This document shows positions 53,598 to 62,704 of a stretch of DNA of 64,000 nt, one piece after another. The DNA lies in contig NZ_OCVX01000003.1 of assembly GCF_900232995.1 (NCBI RefSeq), forward strand, positions 2,354,898 to 2,418,897. Direction: 5' to 3'. The notes under the pieces were generated by a model. The model worked only from the letters and a program-made list of their open reading frames with translations. It made no database searches and was not told where the DNA came from. Origin of the DNA: Mycobacterium simulans (GTDB lineage Bacteria > Actinomycetota > Actinomycetes > Mycobacteriales > Mycobacteriaceae). Within the stretch, counting starts at the first letter, position 1, and each line of letters begins with the position of its first letter. The position numbers and the translations under genes are program-made.

Positions 53598-54049
53598 CCG
53601 CTCTCGGCGGCCGCTTTGATGTTGGCGAGCGAAGTGTTCATGCCCTCGACCAATTCACGGTCGAAGCTGGCTGTTCCGCCGAAGAGCTTGCTGATCGATA
53701 GGTTCGAGAATGCGCTGATGCCGTTTTCGGCGTGGCGCTTCTCGATTACCCGGGTGCCCTGGCCATTCGGCTCGAGTTCGTAGCTCCAGACACTGCCGTT
53801 GGAGTCGACCCGGAACGCCAGCTTCTTCTCCGCGATGACCTCGGTGACCGTGCATGTGGTGGGCCAGAACAACCGGTTACGGCGGTTGAAATTGATGGTG
53901 CGGGTGCCCTGGCGCAGCGGGCCGAACGGCCTCATCCAGCGGCATTGCGGACTCCACTGCGGCATTCGTCGGAAATCGGATATCAGCGCCCAGACTTTCG
54001 ACGCCGGTGCGTTGATATCAATTTGCGCTTGCAATAGTGGGGCAACCAT
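53594..54049 (-). CDS. SRPBCC (START-like) protein
   Basis: 151 residues: LLQAQIDINAPASKVWALIS, RRMPQWSPQC and a C-terminal helix. GGGAGGA before ATG 54049. In H37Rv the gene at this position is PPE13, so either the SRPBCC gene is an insertion here or PPE13 replaced it there. The open frame upstream of 54049 runs through the neighbouring gene and VNTR and is not coding. Confidence 0.85.
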   Translation of the reverse strand: MVAPLLQAQIDINAPASKVWALISDFRRMPQWSPQCRWMRPFGPLRQGTRTINFNRRNRLFWPTTCTVTEVIAEKKLAFRVDSNGSVWSYELEPNGQGTRVIEKRHAENGISAFSNLSISKLFGGTASFDRELVEGMNTSLANIKAAAESG

Positions 54050-54063
54050 TCGTCCTCCCGGAT

Positions 54064-54336
54064 TTATTTCGAGTCCAGATAGGTTTCGAGTCCGTCTTGC
54101 GCGCCACGTGCACCACGGCGGGCGGCGGCAAGTTGCCACACGAAGATGCCCGTGCCGAGCAGCCCCGTTCCGAGCCCGGCGACCGTCACCGGACGCCAGC
54201 TCTCCAGGCTGGGTACCAAGAACGCCGCCGCCGTGGCGGCGAGCCAACCAAACGCCCCAACCACGATGACCGGCCACACCTCGAGTAGGACGGCCGGCAG
54301 CGGCGGTGCGGGGCTTTGGTCGGGTTCGACGCTCAT
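54064..54336 (-). CDS. DUF2530 membrane protein (Rv0879c homologue)
   Basis: 90 residues, two transmembrane segments (VIVVGAFGWLAATAAAFLV and VAGLGTGLLGTGIFVWQL). Same position as Rv0879c. ATG 54336, immediately after the VNTR on this strand, so the repeat lies in its promoter region. Function unknown. Confidence 0.85.
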   Translation of the reverse strand: MSVEPDQSPAPPLPAVLLEVWPVIVVGAFGWLAATAAAFLVPSLESWRPVTVAGLGTGLLGTGIFVWQLAAARRGARGAQDGLETYLDSK

Positions 54337-54851
54337 CGCGTTTCAAGATAGCGTCGCGACGATGCAGGCCGTGGAGCGGCCTGGGGAGGAGTGGCGCGAT
54401 TTGGGCGTGGCGTCGCGACGATGCAGGCCGTGGAGCGGCCTGGGGAGGAGTGGGGCGATTTGGGCGTGGCGTCGCGACGATGCAGGCCGTGGAGCGGCCT
54501 GGGGAGGAGTGGGGCGATTTGGGCGTGGCGTCGCGACGATGCAGGCCGTGGAGCGGCCTGGGGAGGAGTGGCGCGATTTGGGCGTGGTGTCGCGACGATG
54601 CAGGCCGTGGAGCGGCCTGGGGATCACCGCCACAGTTGCGCACACCCAAACCGCAAACGTGATAGCGCATGCGGTATCAACATTCAGACTGCAACATGGC
54701 TAGCCGTGCGGCACCCCCTGGCGGGTAATCCAAAGGACCGCGCAGCAACCAAAGTGACCGCCGGAATTGCCCCGGTGCGGTGAAAGAAATCGAAGTCCGT
54801 CGTTTGCCGGTTCTGACCGCGGATCCTCAGGTTCCGATGTAACCTCGCGCT
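54337..54851. other. 515-bp gap with a VNTR and the Rv0880 promoter
   Basis: Holds the 59-bp tandem repeat (54353-54623). The right part (54624-54851) shows no gene; TAACCT at 54840-54845 is a likely -10 box for the MarR gene. Confidence 0.55.
54353..54623. repeat. 59-bp tandem repeat (VNTR), 4.6 copies
   Basis: Units start at 54353, 54412, 54471, 54530 and 54589 (the last partial, 35 bp). Each begins GTCGCGACGATGCAGG. Copies differ by one or two bases (GGCGCG versus GGGGCG; GTGG-C versus GTGG-T). MIRU-like in size. ORFs on both strands across it are repeat artefacts. Confidence 0.95.
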
Positions 54852-55283
54852 GTGCCTGACAGCGACGCGCGGCTGGCCAGCGACTTGTCGCTGGCGGTTA
54901 TGCGGCTGGCCCGGCAACTGCGGTTTCGGAACCCGTCATCGCCGGTGTCGCTGTCGCAGCTGTCGGCGTTGACGACGTTGGCCAACGAGGGCGCCATGAC
55001 GCCCGGTGCGTTGGCGATCCGGGAACGGGTCCGTCCGCCATCGATGACCCGGGTGATCGCCTCCTTGGCCGATATGGGTTTCGTGGACCGCGTGCCGCAT
55101 CCCGTCGACGGCCGACAGGTGCTGGTCTCGGTGTCCGAATCCGGCGCTGAATTGGTCAGGGCGGCCCGGCGCGCGCGCCAGGAATGGCTGGCCGAGCGGT
55201 TGGCCACGCTGGATAGCGGACAACGCGACATCCTGCGCAACGCCGCCGACCTGATCTCGGCCTTGGTCGACGAAAGCCCGTGA
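54852..55283 (+). CDS. MarR family regulator (Rv0880 homologue)
   Basis: 143 residues. Winged helix: [21 protein letters not shown] and the wing [14 protein letters not shown] start with TAACCT 6 nt upstream, consistent with leaderless expression. Stop overlaps the methyltransferase GTG. Confidence 0.93.
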   Translation: MPDSDARLASDLSLAVMRLARQLRFRNPSSPVSLSQLSALTTLANEGAMTPGALAIRERVRPPSMTRVIASLADMGFVDRVPHPVDGRQVLVSVSESGAELVRAARRARQEWLAERLATLDSGQRDILRNAADLISALVDESP

Positions 55284-56095
55284 GTGCCGTCGAGGATGTC
55301 AGCGATCCCGACGACCCGCGGCTGGACAATTTTCGTGACCTGAACAGCGTCGACCGCCGTCCCGACCTGCCGACCGGCAAGGCATTGGTGATCGCCGAGG
55401 GTGTGCTCGTCGTGCAGCGCATGCTGGCCTCTCGGTTCACCCCGTTGGCCTTCCTCGGTACCGACCGCAGGCTCAGCGAGCTCAAGGACGACCTGGCCGC
55501 CGTCGCCGGTCCCTACTATCGGGCGTCCGCAGACGTCATGGCGCAGGTGATCGGGTTTCATCTCAACCGCGGCGTTCTGGCCGCCGCGCGTCGGGTACCA
55601 GAGCCCAGCGTCGCAGAGGTCGTTGACGGCGCTCGCACCGTTGCGGTGCTCGAAGGAGTCAACGACCACGAGAATCTGGGCTCGATCTTCCGCAACGCGG
55701 CGGGCCTGGGTGTCGACGCGGTGGTGTTCGGCAGCGGCTGCGCGGATCCCCTCTACCGCCGCGCGGTCCGGGTCTCCATGGGTCACGCACTGCTGGTCCC
55801 TTATGCACGGGCCACCGACTGGCCCGCCGACCTTGTGATGCTGAAACAAAGTGGCTTCCGGCTGCTGGCGATGACTCCACAAGGCGACGCCTGCGCGCTG
55901 GCCGACGCGATGGACGCGGTACGCGCCGAGCGGATTGCGTTGCTGGTGGGCGCCGAGGGCCCCGGGCTGACAGCGGCTGCATTGCGGATGAGCGATATGC
56001 GGGTGCGGATCCCGATGTCGCGAGGTACCGACTCCCTCAACGTCGCGACTGCGGCCGCGCTGGCGTTCTACGAACGGAATAGGCTTGCGTCGTGA
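55280..56095 (+). CDS. SpoU/TrmH-family RNA 2'-O-methyltransferase (Rv0881 homologue)
   Basis: 271 residues. N-terminal substrate-binding domain, then the SPOUT knot: [24 protein letters not shown] and [21 protein letters not shown]. Methylates a ribose in tRNA or rRNA using SAM. GTG overlaps the MarR stop. Target unknown. Confidence 0.92.
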   Translation: MSAVEDVSDPDDPRLDNFRDLNSVDRRPDLPTGKALVIAEGVLVVQRMLASRFTPLAFLGTDRRLSELKDDLAAVAGPYYRASADVMAQVIGFHLNRGVLAAARRVPEPSVAEVVDGARTVAVLEGVNDHENLGSIFRNAAGLGVDAVVFGSGCADPLYRRAVRVSMGHALLVPYARATDWPADLVMLKQSGFRLLAMTPQGDACALADAMDAVRAERIALLVGAEGPGLTAAALRMSDMRVRIPMSRGTDSLNVATAAALAFYERNRLAS

Positions 56096-56358
56096 GCGAC
56101 GAGTCCGTGCCCTGGGCAACGGGTTTAGCGGTTGCCGGGTTCGTCGCCGCGGTTACCGGGACCGCGGTTGTGGTGTTGAGTCTCGGGCTGATCCGAGTGC
56201 ATCCGCTGTTGGCGGTCGGGCTCAACATTGTGGCGGCCGGCGGATTGGCGCCGACTCTGTGGGGCTGGCGACGCACCCTGGTGCTGCGCTGGTTTGTATT
56301 GGGTGCCGCAGTAGGTGTGGCGGCCGGGAGGCTGATACTGCTAGCGCTGGCCGCCTGA
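56092..56358 (+). CDS. small membrane protein (Rv0882 homologue)
   Basis: 88 residues, about three transmembrane segments. GTG start overlapping the methyltransferase stop. The last 18 bp overlap the convergent sepH gene. Function unknown. Confidence 0.82.
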   Translation: MSDESVPWATGLAVAGFVAAVTGTAVVVLSLGLIRVHPLLAVGLNIVAAGGLAPTLWGWRRTLVLRWFVLGAAVGVAAGRLILLALAA

Positions 56359-57108
56359 GCGAACCCCGAGCAGCACATCCTCCCAGGCGGGAATGGCCGG
56401 CTTGCCCCGTCGGCTGCTGACCGCCGGTTCGGCCGGCGGCGGGGGTGGTGCCGGCCTGGCGGGTTCCTGGACGGCATCGAAGGCGAGGTGGGCCACCGAC
56501 GCCAGCGGCCGCAGCGGTGTTTTGAAGTCTGGGTCGATCAACTCACTGGCCGCGTCGTCAATCGCGGTGGCGGTGCCGCCATGTGCGCCCGGCGTGAATC
56601 GGAAATGTGCGATGTTGTCGGAACGGCCGGCCTTCCAGGCCAGCTGCACCGTCCAGCGGCCGTCTTCGTTGCGCCAGGCATCCCAGCCGAGTTTGTCGGG
56701 GTTGAGGCCACGCTTGATCAGTGCTGTGGTGACGGTCTCTAGCAGCGTCAGCACCGCGGGGCCGTCGGCCAAAACCGGGTGGGCCGCCGTCGCCAACTCG
56801 GCCGCGCGCGATCGTTCCAGCAACACCGGGTGGGCGAACCGCTGGATACGCGCGATGTCGGAACCCGAGGCTGCGGCGACCTGCTCGACAGACGCGCCGG
56901 CGCGGATTCGTGCCTGAATTTCCTTGGGGCTCAACATGTTAGTTACTTGCATGTCGAGTGGCGGCTGTTCTGGCGGCGGGGCCTCCCCACGTAAGGCGGC
57001 TCGCAGCCGATCATCGGCCGGGAGCCTGAACTTCTCGGCTGGGTTGGCCGCTTCGCAGATAATGTATTTGCCGTCGGCATCGAGCCCAACTGCTTTGAGT
57101 TCCCGCAT
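56341..57108 (-). CDS. sepH: septation protein SepH (Rv0883c homologue)
   Basis: 255 residues. DUF3071 N-terminus with helix-turn-helix-like segment (IQARIRAGASVEQVAAASG), then a middle domain and a Pro-rich tail. SepH stimulates FtsZ assembly at division sites in Actinobacteria (family knowledge). The ATG lies about 110 bp downstream of the end of serC. Confidence 0.88.
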   Translation of the reverse strand: MRELKAVGLDADGKYIICEAANPAEKFRLPADDRLRAALRGEAPPPEQPPLDMQVTNMLSPKEIQARIRAGASVEQVAAASGSDIARIQRFAHPVLLERSRAAELATAAHPVLADGPAVLTLLETVTTALIKRGLNPDKLGWDAWRNEDGRWTVQLAWKAGRSDNIAHFRFTPGAHGGTATAIDDAASELIDPDFKTPLRPLASVAHLAFDAVQEPARPAPPPPPAEPAVSSRRGKPAIPAWEDVLLGVRSGGQR

Positions 57109-57219
57109 GGCTTCTCCTCGCAGGCTCCGTGCAGGTCAGCACTGGACCTGATACGTGCGCACTCTAGTGGGCTAAGCCCCGTTAACCTCGTTGACACGCG
57201 GACGCGGCCACGCGCTTCG

Positions 57220-58368
<1,149 letters not shown>

Positions 58369-58400
58369 CTAGCTGAACGGGCCTCGAGAGGGGACCAGCG

Positions 58401-58416
58401 TGTGATCTGAGACACA
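58401..58416. promoter_or_regulatory. CRP (Rv3676-type) binding site
   Basis: TGTGATCTGAGACACA, one mismatch in the second half-site from TGTGAN6TCACA. In the serC/Rv0885 divergent region, where a CRP site is documented in M. tuberculosis. Confidence 0.75.
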
Positions 58417-58434
58417 TGAAAGTGCGGAATTCCC

Positions 58435-58449
58435 GGTACCAGCGGTACC
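58435..58449. promoter_or_regulatory. GGTACC-N3-GGTACC inverted repeat
   Basis: GGTACCAGCGGTACC, flanked by GGAAT on the left and ATTCC on the right (an outer inverted repeat). It sits 46 bp before the Rv0885-type gene and could be an operator. Confidence 0.4.
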
Positions 58450-58494
58450 GTATTCCATACACGTCCGAGACAAACCTCATTGAGGAGGCTGCTC

Positions 58495-59532
58495 ATGGCT
58501 GCTGGGAAGGCCGGGACGCGCATGGTTAGGCGTTGGCGCCGCAATATGGAGGTGCGTGACGACGCCGAGTACGTGGAAACGCTCGCCACACTGTCCGAGG
58601 GGTCTGTGCGGCGAAACTTCAACCCGTACACCGATATCGATTGGGAGTCACCGGAGTTCGCTGTCACCGACAACGATCCCCGGTGGATTCTCCCGGCGAC
58701 CGACCCGTTGGGCCGCCATCCCTGGTACCAAGCGCAGACGCAGGAACGCCAGATCGAGATCGGAATGTGGCGCCAGGCCAACGTGGCCAAGGTGGGGTTG
58801 CACTTCGAATCCATCCTGATCCGCGGCCTGATGAACTACACGTTCTGGATGCCCAACGGCTCCCCGGAATATCGGTATTGCCTGCACGAATGCGTTGAAG
58901 AGTGCAACCACACCATGATGTTCCAGGAGATGGTCAACCGGATCGGCGCAGACGTTCCCGGGATGCCACGGCGGCTGCGCTGGATCTCCCCGTTGATTCC
59001 GCTAGTGGCCGGGCCTTTGCCGGTCGCGTTCTTCGTTGGCGTACTTGCCGGCGAGGAGCCGATTGACCACACCCAAAAGCAGGTTCTCCGCGAAGGCAAG
59101 TCGCTGCATCCGATCATGGAGCGGGTGATGGCCATCCATGTGGCCGAAGAAGCGCGACACATTTCGTTCGCTCACGAGTACCTGCGTAAGCGGTTACCGA
59201 ATCTGACTCGGACGCAGCGGTTCTGGATCTCGCTGTACTTTCCGCTGACTATGCGGAGCTTGTGCAATGCCATCTTGATTCCGCCCAAGGCATTCTGGGA
59301 CGAATTCGACATCCCGCGTGAGGTCAAGAAGGAACTGTTCTTCCGGTCGCCGGAATCGCGAAAGTGGTTGCGCGACATGTTCGCCGACGTCCGCATGCTC
59401 GCCTACGACACCGGCTTGATGGACGGCCGTCTTGCCCGGCTGATGTGGCGGATCTGCAAGATCGACGGAAGGCCTTCGCGGTACCGCAGCGAGCCGCAAC
59501 GCCAACACTTGGCGGCCACGCCGGCCGCATAA
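58495..59532 (+). CDS. AurF-like diiron oxygenase (Rv0885 homologue)
   Basis: 345 residues, helical. Diiron ligand motifs: LHECVEECNHTMMFQ and HVAEEARHISFAHEY, plus an earlier Glu in GLHFESILIRG. AurF-type enzymes oxidise aryl amines or other substrates with O2; the substrate here is unknown. GGAGG 6 nt before ATG 58495. Followed by fprB 18 bp downstream, which could supply electrons. Confidence 0.88.
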   Translation: MAAGKAGTRMVRRWRRNMEVRDDAEYVETLATLSEGSVRRNFNPYTDIDWESPEFAVTDNDPRWILPATDPLGRHPWYQAQTQERQIEIGMWRQANVAKVGLHFESILIRGLMNYTFWMPNGSPEYRYCLHECVEECNHTMMFQEMVNRIGADVPGMPRRLRWISPLIPLVAGPLPVAFFVGVLAGEEPIDHTQKQVLREGKSLHPIMERVMAIHVAEEARHISFAHEYLRKRLPNLTRTQRFWISLYFPLTMRSLCNAILIPPKAFWDEFDIPREVKKELFFRSPESRKWLRDMFADVRMLAYDTGLMDGRLARLMWRICKIDGRPSRYRSEPQRQHLAATPAA

Positions 59533-59550
59533 CGTCCTACGAGTTCTTTT

Positions 59551-61272
59551 ATGCCGCACGTTATTACGCAGTCCTGCTGCAATGACGGGTCCTGCGTCTT
59601 CGCTTGCCCGGTGAATTGCATCCACCCGACTCCGGACGAGCCGGGCTTCGCGACGTCGGAAATGCTCTATATCGACCCGCTGGCCTGTGTGGACTGTGGT
59701 GCCTGCGTGAGTGCCTGTCCGGTCGGCGCGATCGCACCCGACAGCCGGCTGGATTCCAAACAGCTGCCGTTCGTTGAGATTAACGCCTCGCATTACCCAA
59801 AGCGGCCCGCCGACGTGAAGCTGCCGCCGACCTCGAAATTGGCCCCGGTGATTCCGGCCGCCGAGGTCCATGCACACCGTGACCCGCTGACGGTGGCCAT
59901 TGTCGGCTCCGGGCCCGCAGCGATGTATGCCGCCGATGAGTTACTGGTCCAGCATGGGGTGCGGGTCAACGTCTTTGAGAAGCTGCCAACACCCTATGGA
60001 CTGGTCCGCGCCGGGGTTGCGCCGGATCACCAGAACACCAAGAAGGTCACCCAACTGTTCGACCGCGTCGCCGGGCATCGACGCTTCCGGTTCTATCTCA
60101 ACGTCGAGATCGGGAAGCACCTGAGCCATGCGGAACTGTTGAGCCACCATCACGCCGTGCTGTACGCGGTGGGTGCGCCCGATGACCGCCGACTCGATAT
60201 CGCGGGTATGGGTCTCCCGGGTACCGGGACCGCCACTGAATTGGTCGCGTGGATCAACGGACACCCCGACTTCACGGATCTGCCTGTCGATCTCAGCCAC
60301 GAACGCGTCGTGATCATCGGCAACGGCAACGTCGCCCTCGATGTGGCGCGGGTGCTCGCCGCGGACCCCGACGACCTCGCCCGCACCGACATCGCCGATC
60401 ACGCGTTGCGCGCGTTGCGCGTATCGGCGGTCCGTGAGGTGGTGATCGCGGCCCGGCGCGGGCCTGCCCACTCGGCGTTCACTCTGCCCGAATTGCTCGG
60501 ACTCACGGGCGCGTCCGACGTTGTGCTCGACGCCGTCGATCACCAGCGGGTACTCGACGACCTGGCGTCCGCTTCCGACCCGGTGACCAGGAACAAGCTG
60601 CAGATCTTGAGCGGCTTGGGCATTGCTTGTGAGGGGGCCACGGCGCCCACCCAAAAAATCGGGCGCCCGCGGATCCGGCTGGCGTATCAGCTCACGCCGC
60701 AACGCGTCCTCGGTCAGCAACGGGCCGGCGCCGTGGAGTTCGTGGTCACCGGTACCGATGAGGTGTGTCGGCTCGACGCCGGCCTGGTACTGACGTCGAT
60801 TGGCTACCGCGGCAAGCCGATCCGCGATCTCCCGTTCGACGAAGCGGCGGCGATAGTCCCCAACGACGGCGGTCGGGTTGTCGACCCGGACACCGGCCGG
60901 CCGGTGGTTGGCGCATACGTTGCCGGCTGGATCAAGCGCGGTCCGACAGGGTTCATCGGCACGAATAAGTCGTGCTCTTTCCAAACCGTTCAGGCTCTAG
61001 TCGCCGACTTCAATGCGGGCAAGCTGACCGCTCCGGCGGCGCAACCGGCGGAGCTAGAGAAGCTGGTGCACGCTCGCCAGCCCGACGGCGTCGACTCCGC
61101 CGGATGGCGCGCTATCGACGCCGCCGAGGTGGCGCGCGGCCGTGCCGACGGCCGGCCGCGCAACAAGTTCACCGATGCTGCCGAGATGCTCGCGGCAGCG
61201 GCTCCCGTACCGCAGGCGCCGCCGCTACGACGGCGCCTGCTGGCCCGGTTGCGTGAGCAGGTCGCGGGTTAG
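59551..61272 (+). CDS. fprB: ferredoxin/ferredoxin-NADP reductase fusion FprB
   Basis: 573 residues. N-terminal ferredoxin domain with two iron-sulfur motifs (CCNDGSCVFACPVNC and CVDCGACVSACPVGAI), then an adrenodoxin-reductase-like flavoprotein: FAD motif VAIVGSGPAAMYAADEL, NADPH motif VIIGNGNVALDVAR. Transfers electrons from NADPH to ferredoxins or P450s. It is a plausible reductase for the diiron oxygenase and the P450 in this window. Confidence 0.95.
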   Translation: MPHVITQSCCNDGSCVFACPVNCIHPTPDEPGFATSEMLYIDPLACVDCGACVSACPVGAIAPDSRLDSKQLPFVEINASHYPKRPADVKLPPTSKLAPVIPAAEVHAHRDPLTVAIVGSGPAAMYAADELLVQHGVRVNVFEKLPTPYGLVRAGVAPDHQNTKKVTQLFDRVAGHRRFRFYLNVEIGKHLSHAELLSHHHAVLYAVGAPDDRRLDIAGMGLPGTGTATELVAWINGHPDFTDLPVDLSHERVVIIGNGNVALDVARVLAADPDDLARTDIADHALRALRVSAVREVVIAARRGPAHSAFTLPELLGLTGASDVVLDAVDHQRVLDDLASASDPVTRNKLQILSGLGIACEGATAPTQKIGRPRIRLAYQLTPQRVLGQQRAGAVEFVVTGTDEVCRLDAGLVLTSIGYRGKPIRDLPFDEAAAIVPNDGGRVVDPDTGRPVVGAYVAGWIKRGPTGFIGTNKSCSFQTVQALVADFNAGKLTAPAAQPAELEKLVHARQPDGVDSAGWRAIDAAEVARGRADGRPRNKFTDAAEMLAAAAPVPQAPPLRRRLLARLREQVAG

Positions 61273-61727
61273 CTACTCGACTGCGCAGACATGGCCGCTT
61301 GGATTTCCTCCATGCTGACCTCGCGCACCGGCTGTCCCAGCGACCAGTGGTGGCCGAATGGATCTTCAAGCACCCCGTAGCGGTCGCCCCAGAACTGGTC
61401 CTCCAACGCCGCCACCACGGTGGCGCCGGCGTCCACGGCACGCTGGAACTTTGCGTCGACGTCGGTGACCGTCAGGTGGATGGTGACCGGAGTTCCGCCC
61501 AACGACTGCGGGGTCATCGATTTGCCGCCGCACATCTCGGGGAAGTCGTCGTTGAGCATGACTGTGAAGCCGTTGATGCGCACCGCCGCGTGGATCAGCT
61601 TGCCATCGGGACCGGGCACGCGCCCTAGTTCCTCGGCGCCGAACGCCTTGACATAGAAATCGATGGCTGCGGCGGCGTCGCCGACGACGAGGTGGGGGAT
61701 CACTGCGGGTTCGACGTTGATCGCCAT
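61269..61727 (-). CDS. VOC/glyoxalase-like protein (Rv0887c homologue)
   Basis: 152 residues, PhnB-type VOC fold: LVVGDAAAAIDFYVKAFGA and WGDRYGVLEDPFGHHW. AAGGAGA 6 nt before ATG 61727. Function unknown. Overlaps the fprB stop by 4 bp. Confidence 0.88.
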   Translation of the reverse strand: MAINVEPAVIPHLVVGDAAAAIDFYVKAFGAEELGRVPGPDGKLIHAAVRINGFTVMLNDDFPEMCGGKSMTPQSLGGTPVTIHLTVTDVDAKFQRAVDAGATVVAALEDQFWGDRYGVLEDPFGHHWSLGQPVREVSMEEIQAAMSAQSSS

Positions 61728-62200
61728 GACGGTCTCCTTAACTGTTGGTATCCCGGACGGGCTCACGGGTATTGACTGCGGCGACGACGGAAAGTCATCG
61801 CCACAGCGCCATTCAATCTCGGGGCACCGACAATTTTCCGCCGGAGGAGCGTGACCACGGTTGAGAGCGCCTCCTGGCACCGACGCGGGGTGCCGGCGCC
61901 GGGAGGTCGGAACTGTCTGTGCCGGGGTGGCCGGCAAGGGCGGTGTCGGCAACCGTACCGTGACTAAACCGTCTCCAAGCTGTCTCTAAGCCGTCTCTAA
62001 CCGAAAACGTTCCCGTCACGACACGAGAAATTTTCCGTGTCGGCACGAATACGCTTCTGTCACGGACCACCCGAATTCTTGATTGGGCCTCCGCGACGGC
62101 AGACATGTTCGCTTCACGGATATTGGCCAACCAATGCAAACGGTGTGATGAGTCCTGCCGCGAGCCGATCTGCCGCCCTCCCGGCCGACCGGGCTGGACG

Positions 62201-62218
62201 ACAGTTTGTACAAACTGT
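62201..62218. promoter_or_regulatory. 18-bp perfect palindrome
   Basis: ACAGTTTGTACAAACTGT, immediately followed by GTACAAAT, a second partial copy of the arm. It lies 480 bp upstream of the Rv0888-type gene; the element may be an operator for an unseen or distant gene. Confidence 0.5.
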
Positions 62219-62225
62219 GTACAAA

Positions 62226-62247
62226 TTGCGCGTGCTCGACCGCGCAA
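62226..62247. repeat. short inverted repeat
   Basis: TTGCGCG pairs with CGCGCAA around an 8-nt loop, 8 bp after the palindrome at 62201. Could be part of a terminator or a regulatory hairpin. Confidence 0.35.
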
Positions 62248-62627
62248 AGGTTGTTGGTGACCAATAGGTCTTGCGGACCAGTAGCCCCGGTCCAGCTATT
62301 TGCAGATGGCGACTATGTACCAGCTAGAGCAGCGATTTATCCCGCAGGTCGGTCTGTTGGCGAACATCGGCGATACGACGAATTCCGTCAATCACACTGT
62401 GCGGCAACTCAGCTCGTCCGCAGTACGCAGCGAAACCCAAAGGTCGTGGCGCGTCGGTATTTTGCCCGGCTCACGAGCCGCAGCGACTATGTCGGAGCTC
62501 CAGCTTACTTGGGCCGCGACTGCCGCCCCGGCGCTGCACCGCGCCTGTGGTTTCCGCGCCCTGGCGGCGCGCGTTTTGAACAGCGCACAAGTCGCGACCA
62601 ACGCCGGAAATCGATCAACTACGCGTA

Positions 62628-62660
62628 TTGACAATGCCTTTCCTGCAGGTCGAACATTCG
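62628..62660 (+). promoter_or_regulatory. possible promoter of the Rv0888-type gene
   Basis: TTGACA followed after 18 nt by GAACAT, which is a weak -10. The distance to the ATG (62705) is reasonable for a short leader. Confidence 0.35.
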
Positions 62661-62704
62661 CTCCGACCAACGACCTATCGCGAACAGCCGCACAAGGAGA
62701 ATCG

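Larger units (their letters stand above)
61728..62704. other. 977-bp region without a recognised gene
   Basis: No frame looks coding. Features seen: an 11-bp-period triple repeat at 61968-62001 (CCGTCTCYAAG), an 18-bp perfect palindrome at 62201-62218, a hairpin at 62226-62247, and a TTGACA at 62628-62633 that may be the -35 of the next gene. Confidence 0.55.

Noticed and set aside
54146..54703. ORFs with repeated MQAVERPGEEW-like units
   Set aside because: Produced by the 59-bp VNTR; the unit is not a multiple of three and frames shift between copies.
62206..62631. 141-codon plus-strand ORF before the Rv0888-type gene
   Set aside because: No ribosome site, irregular composition, no recognisable family, and it starts inside a palindrome.
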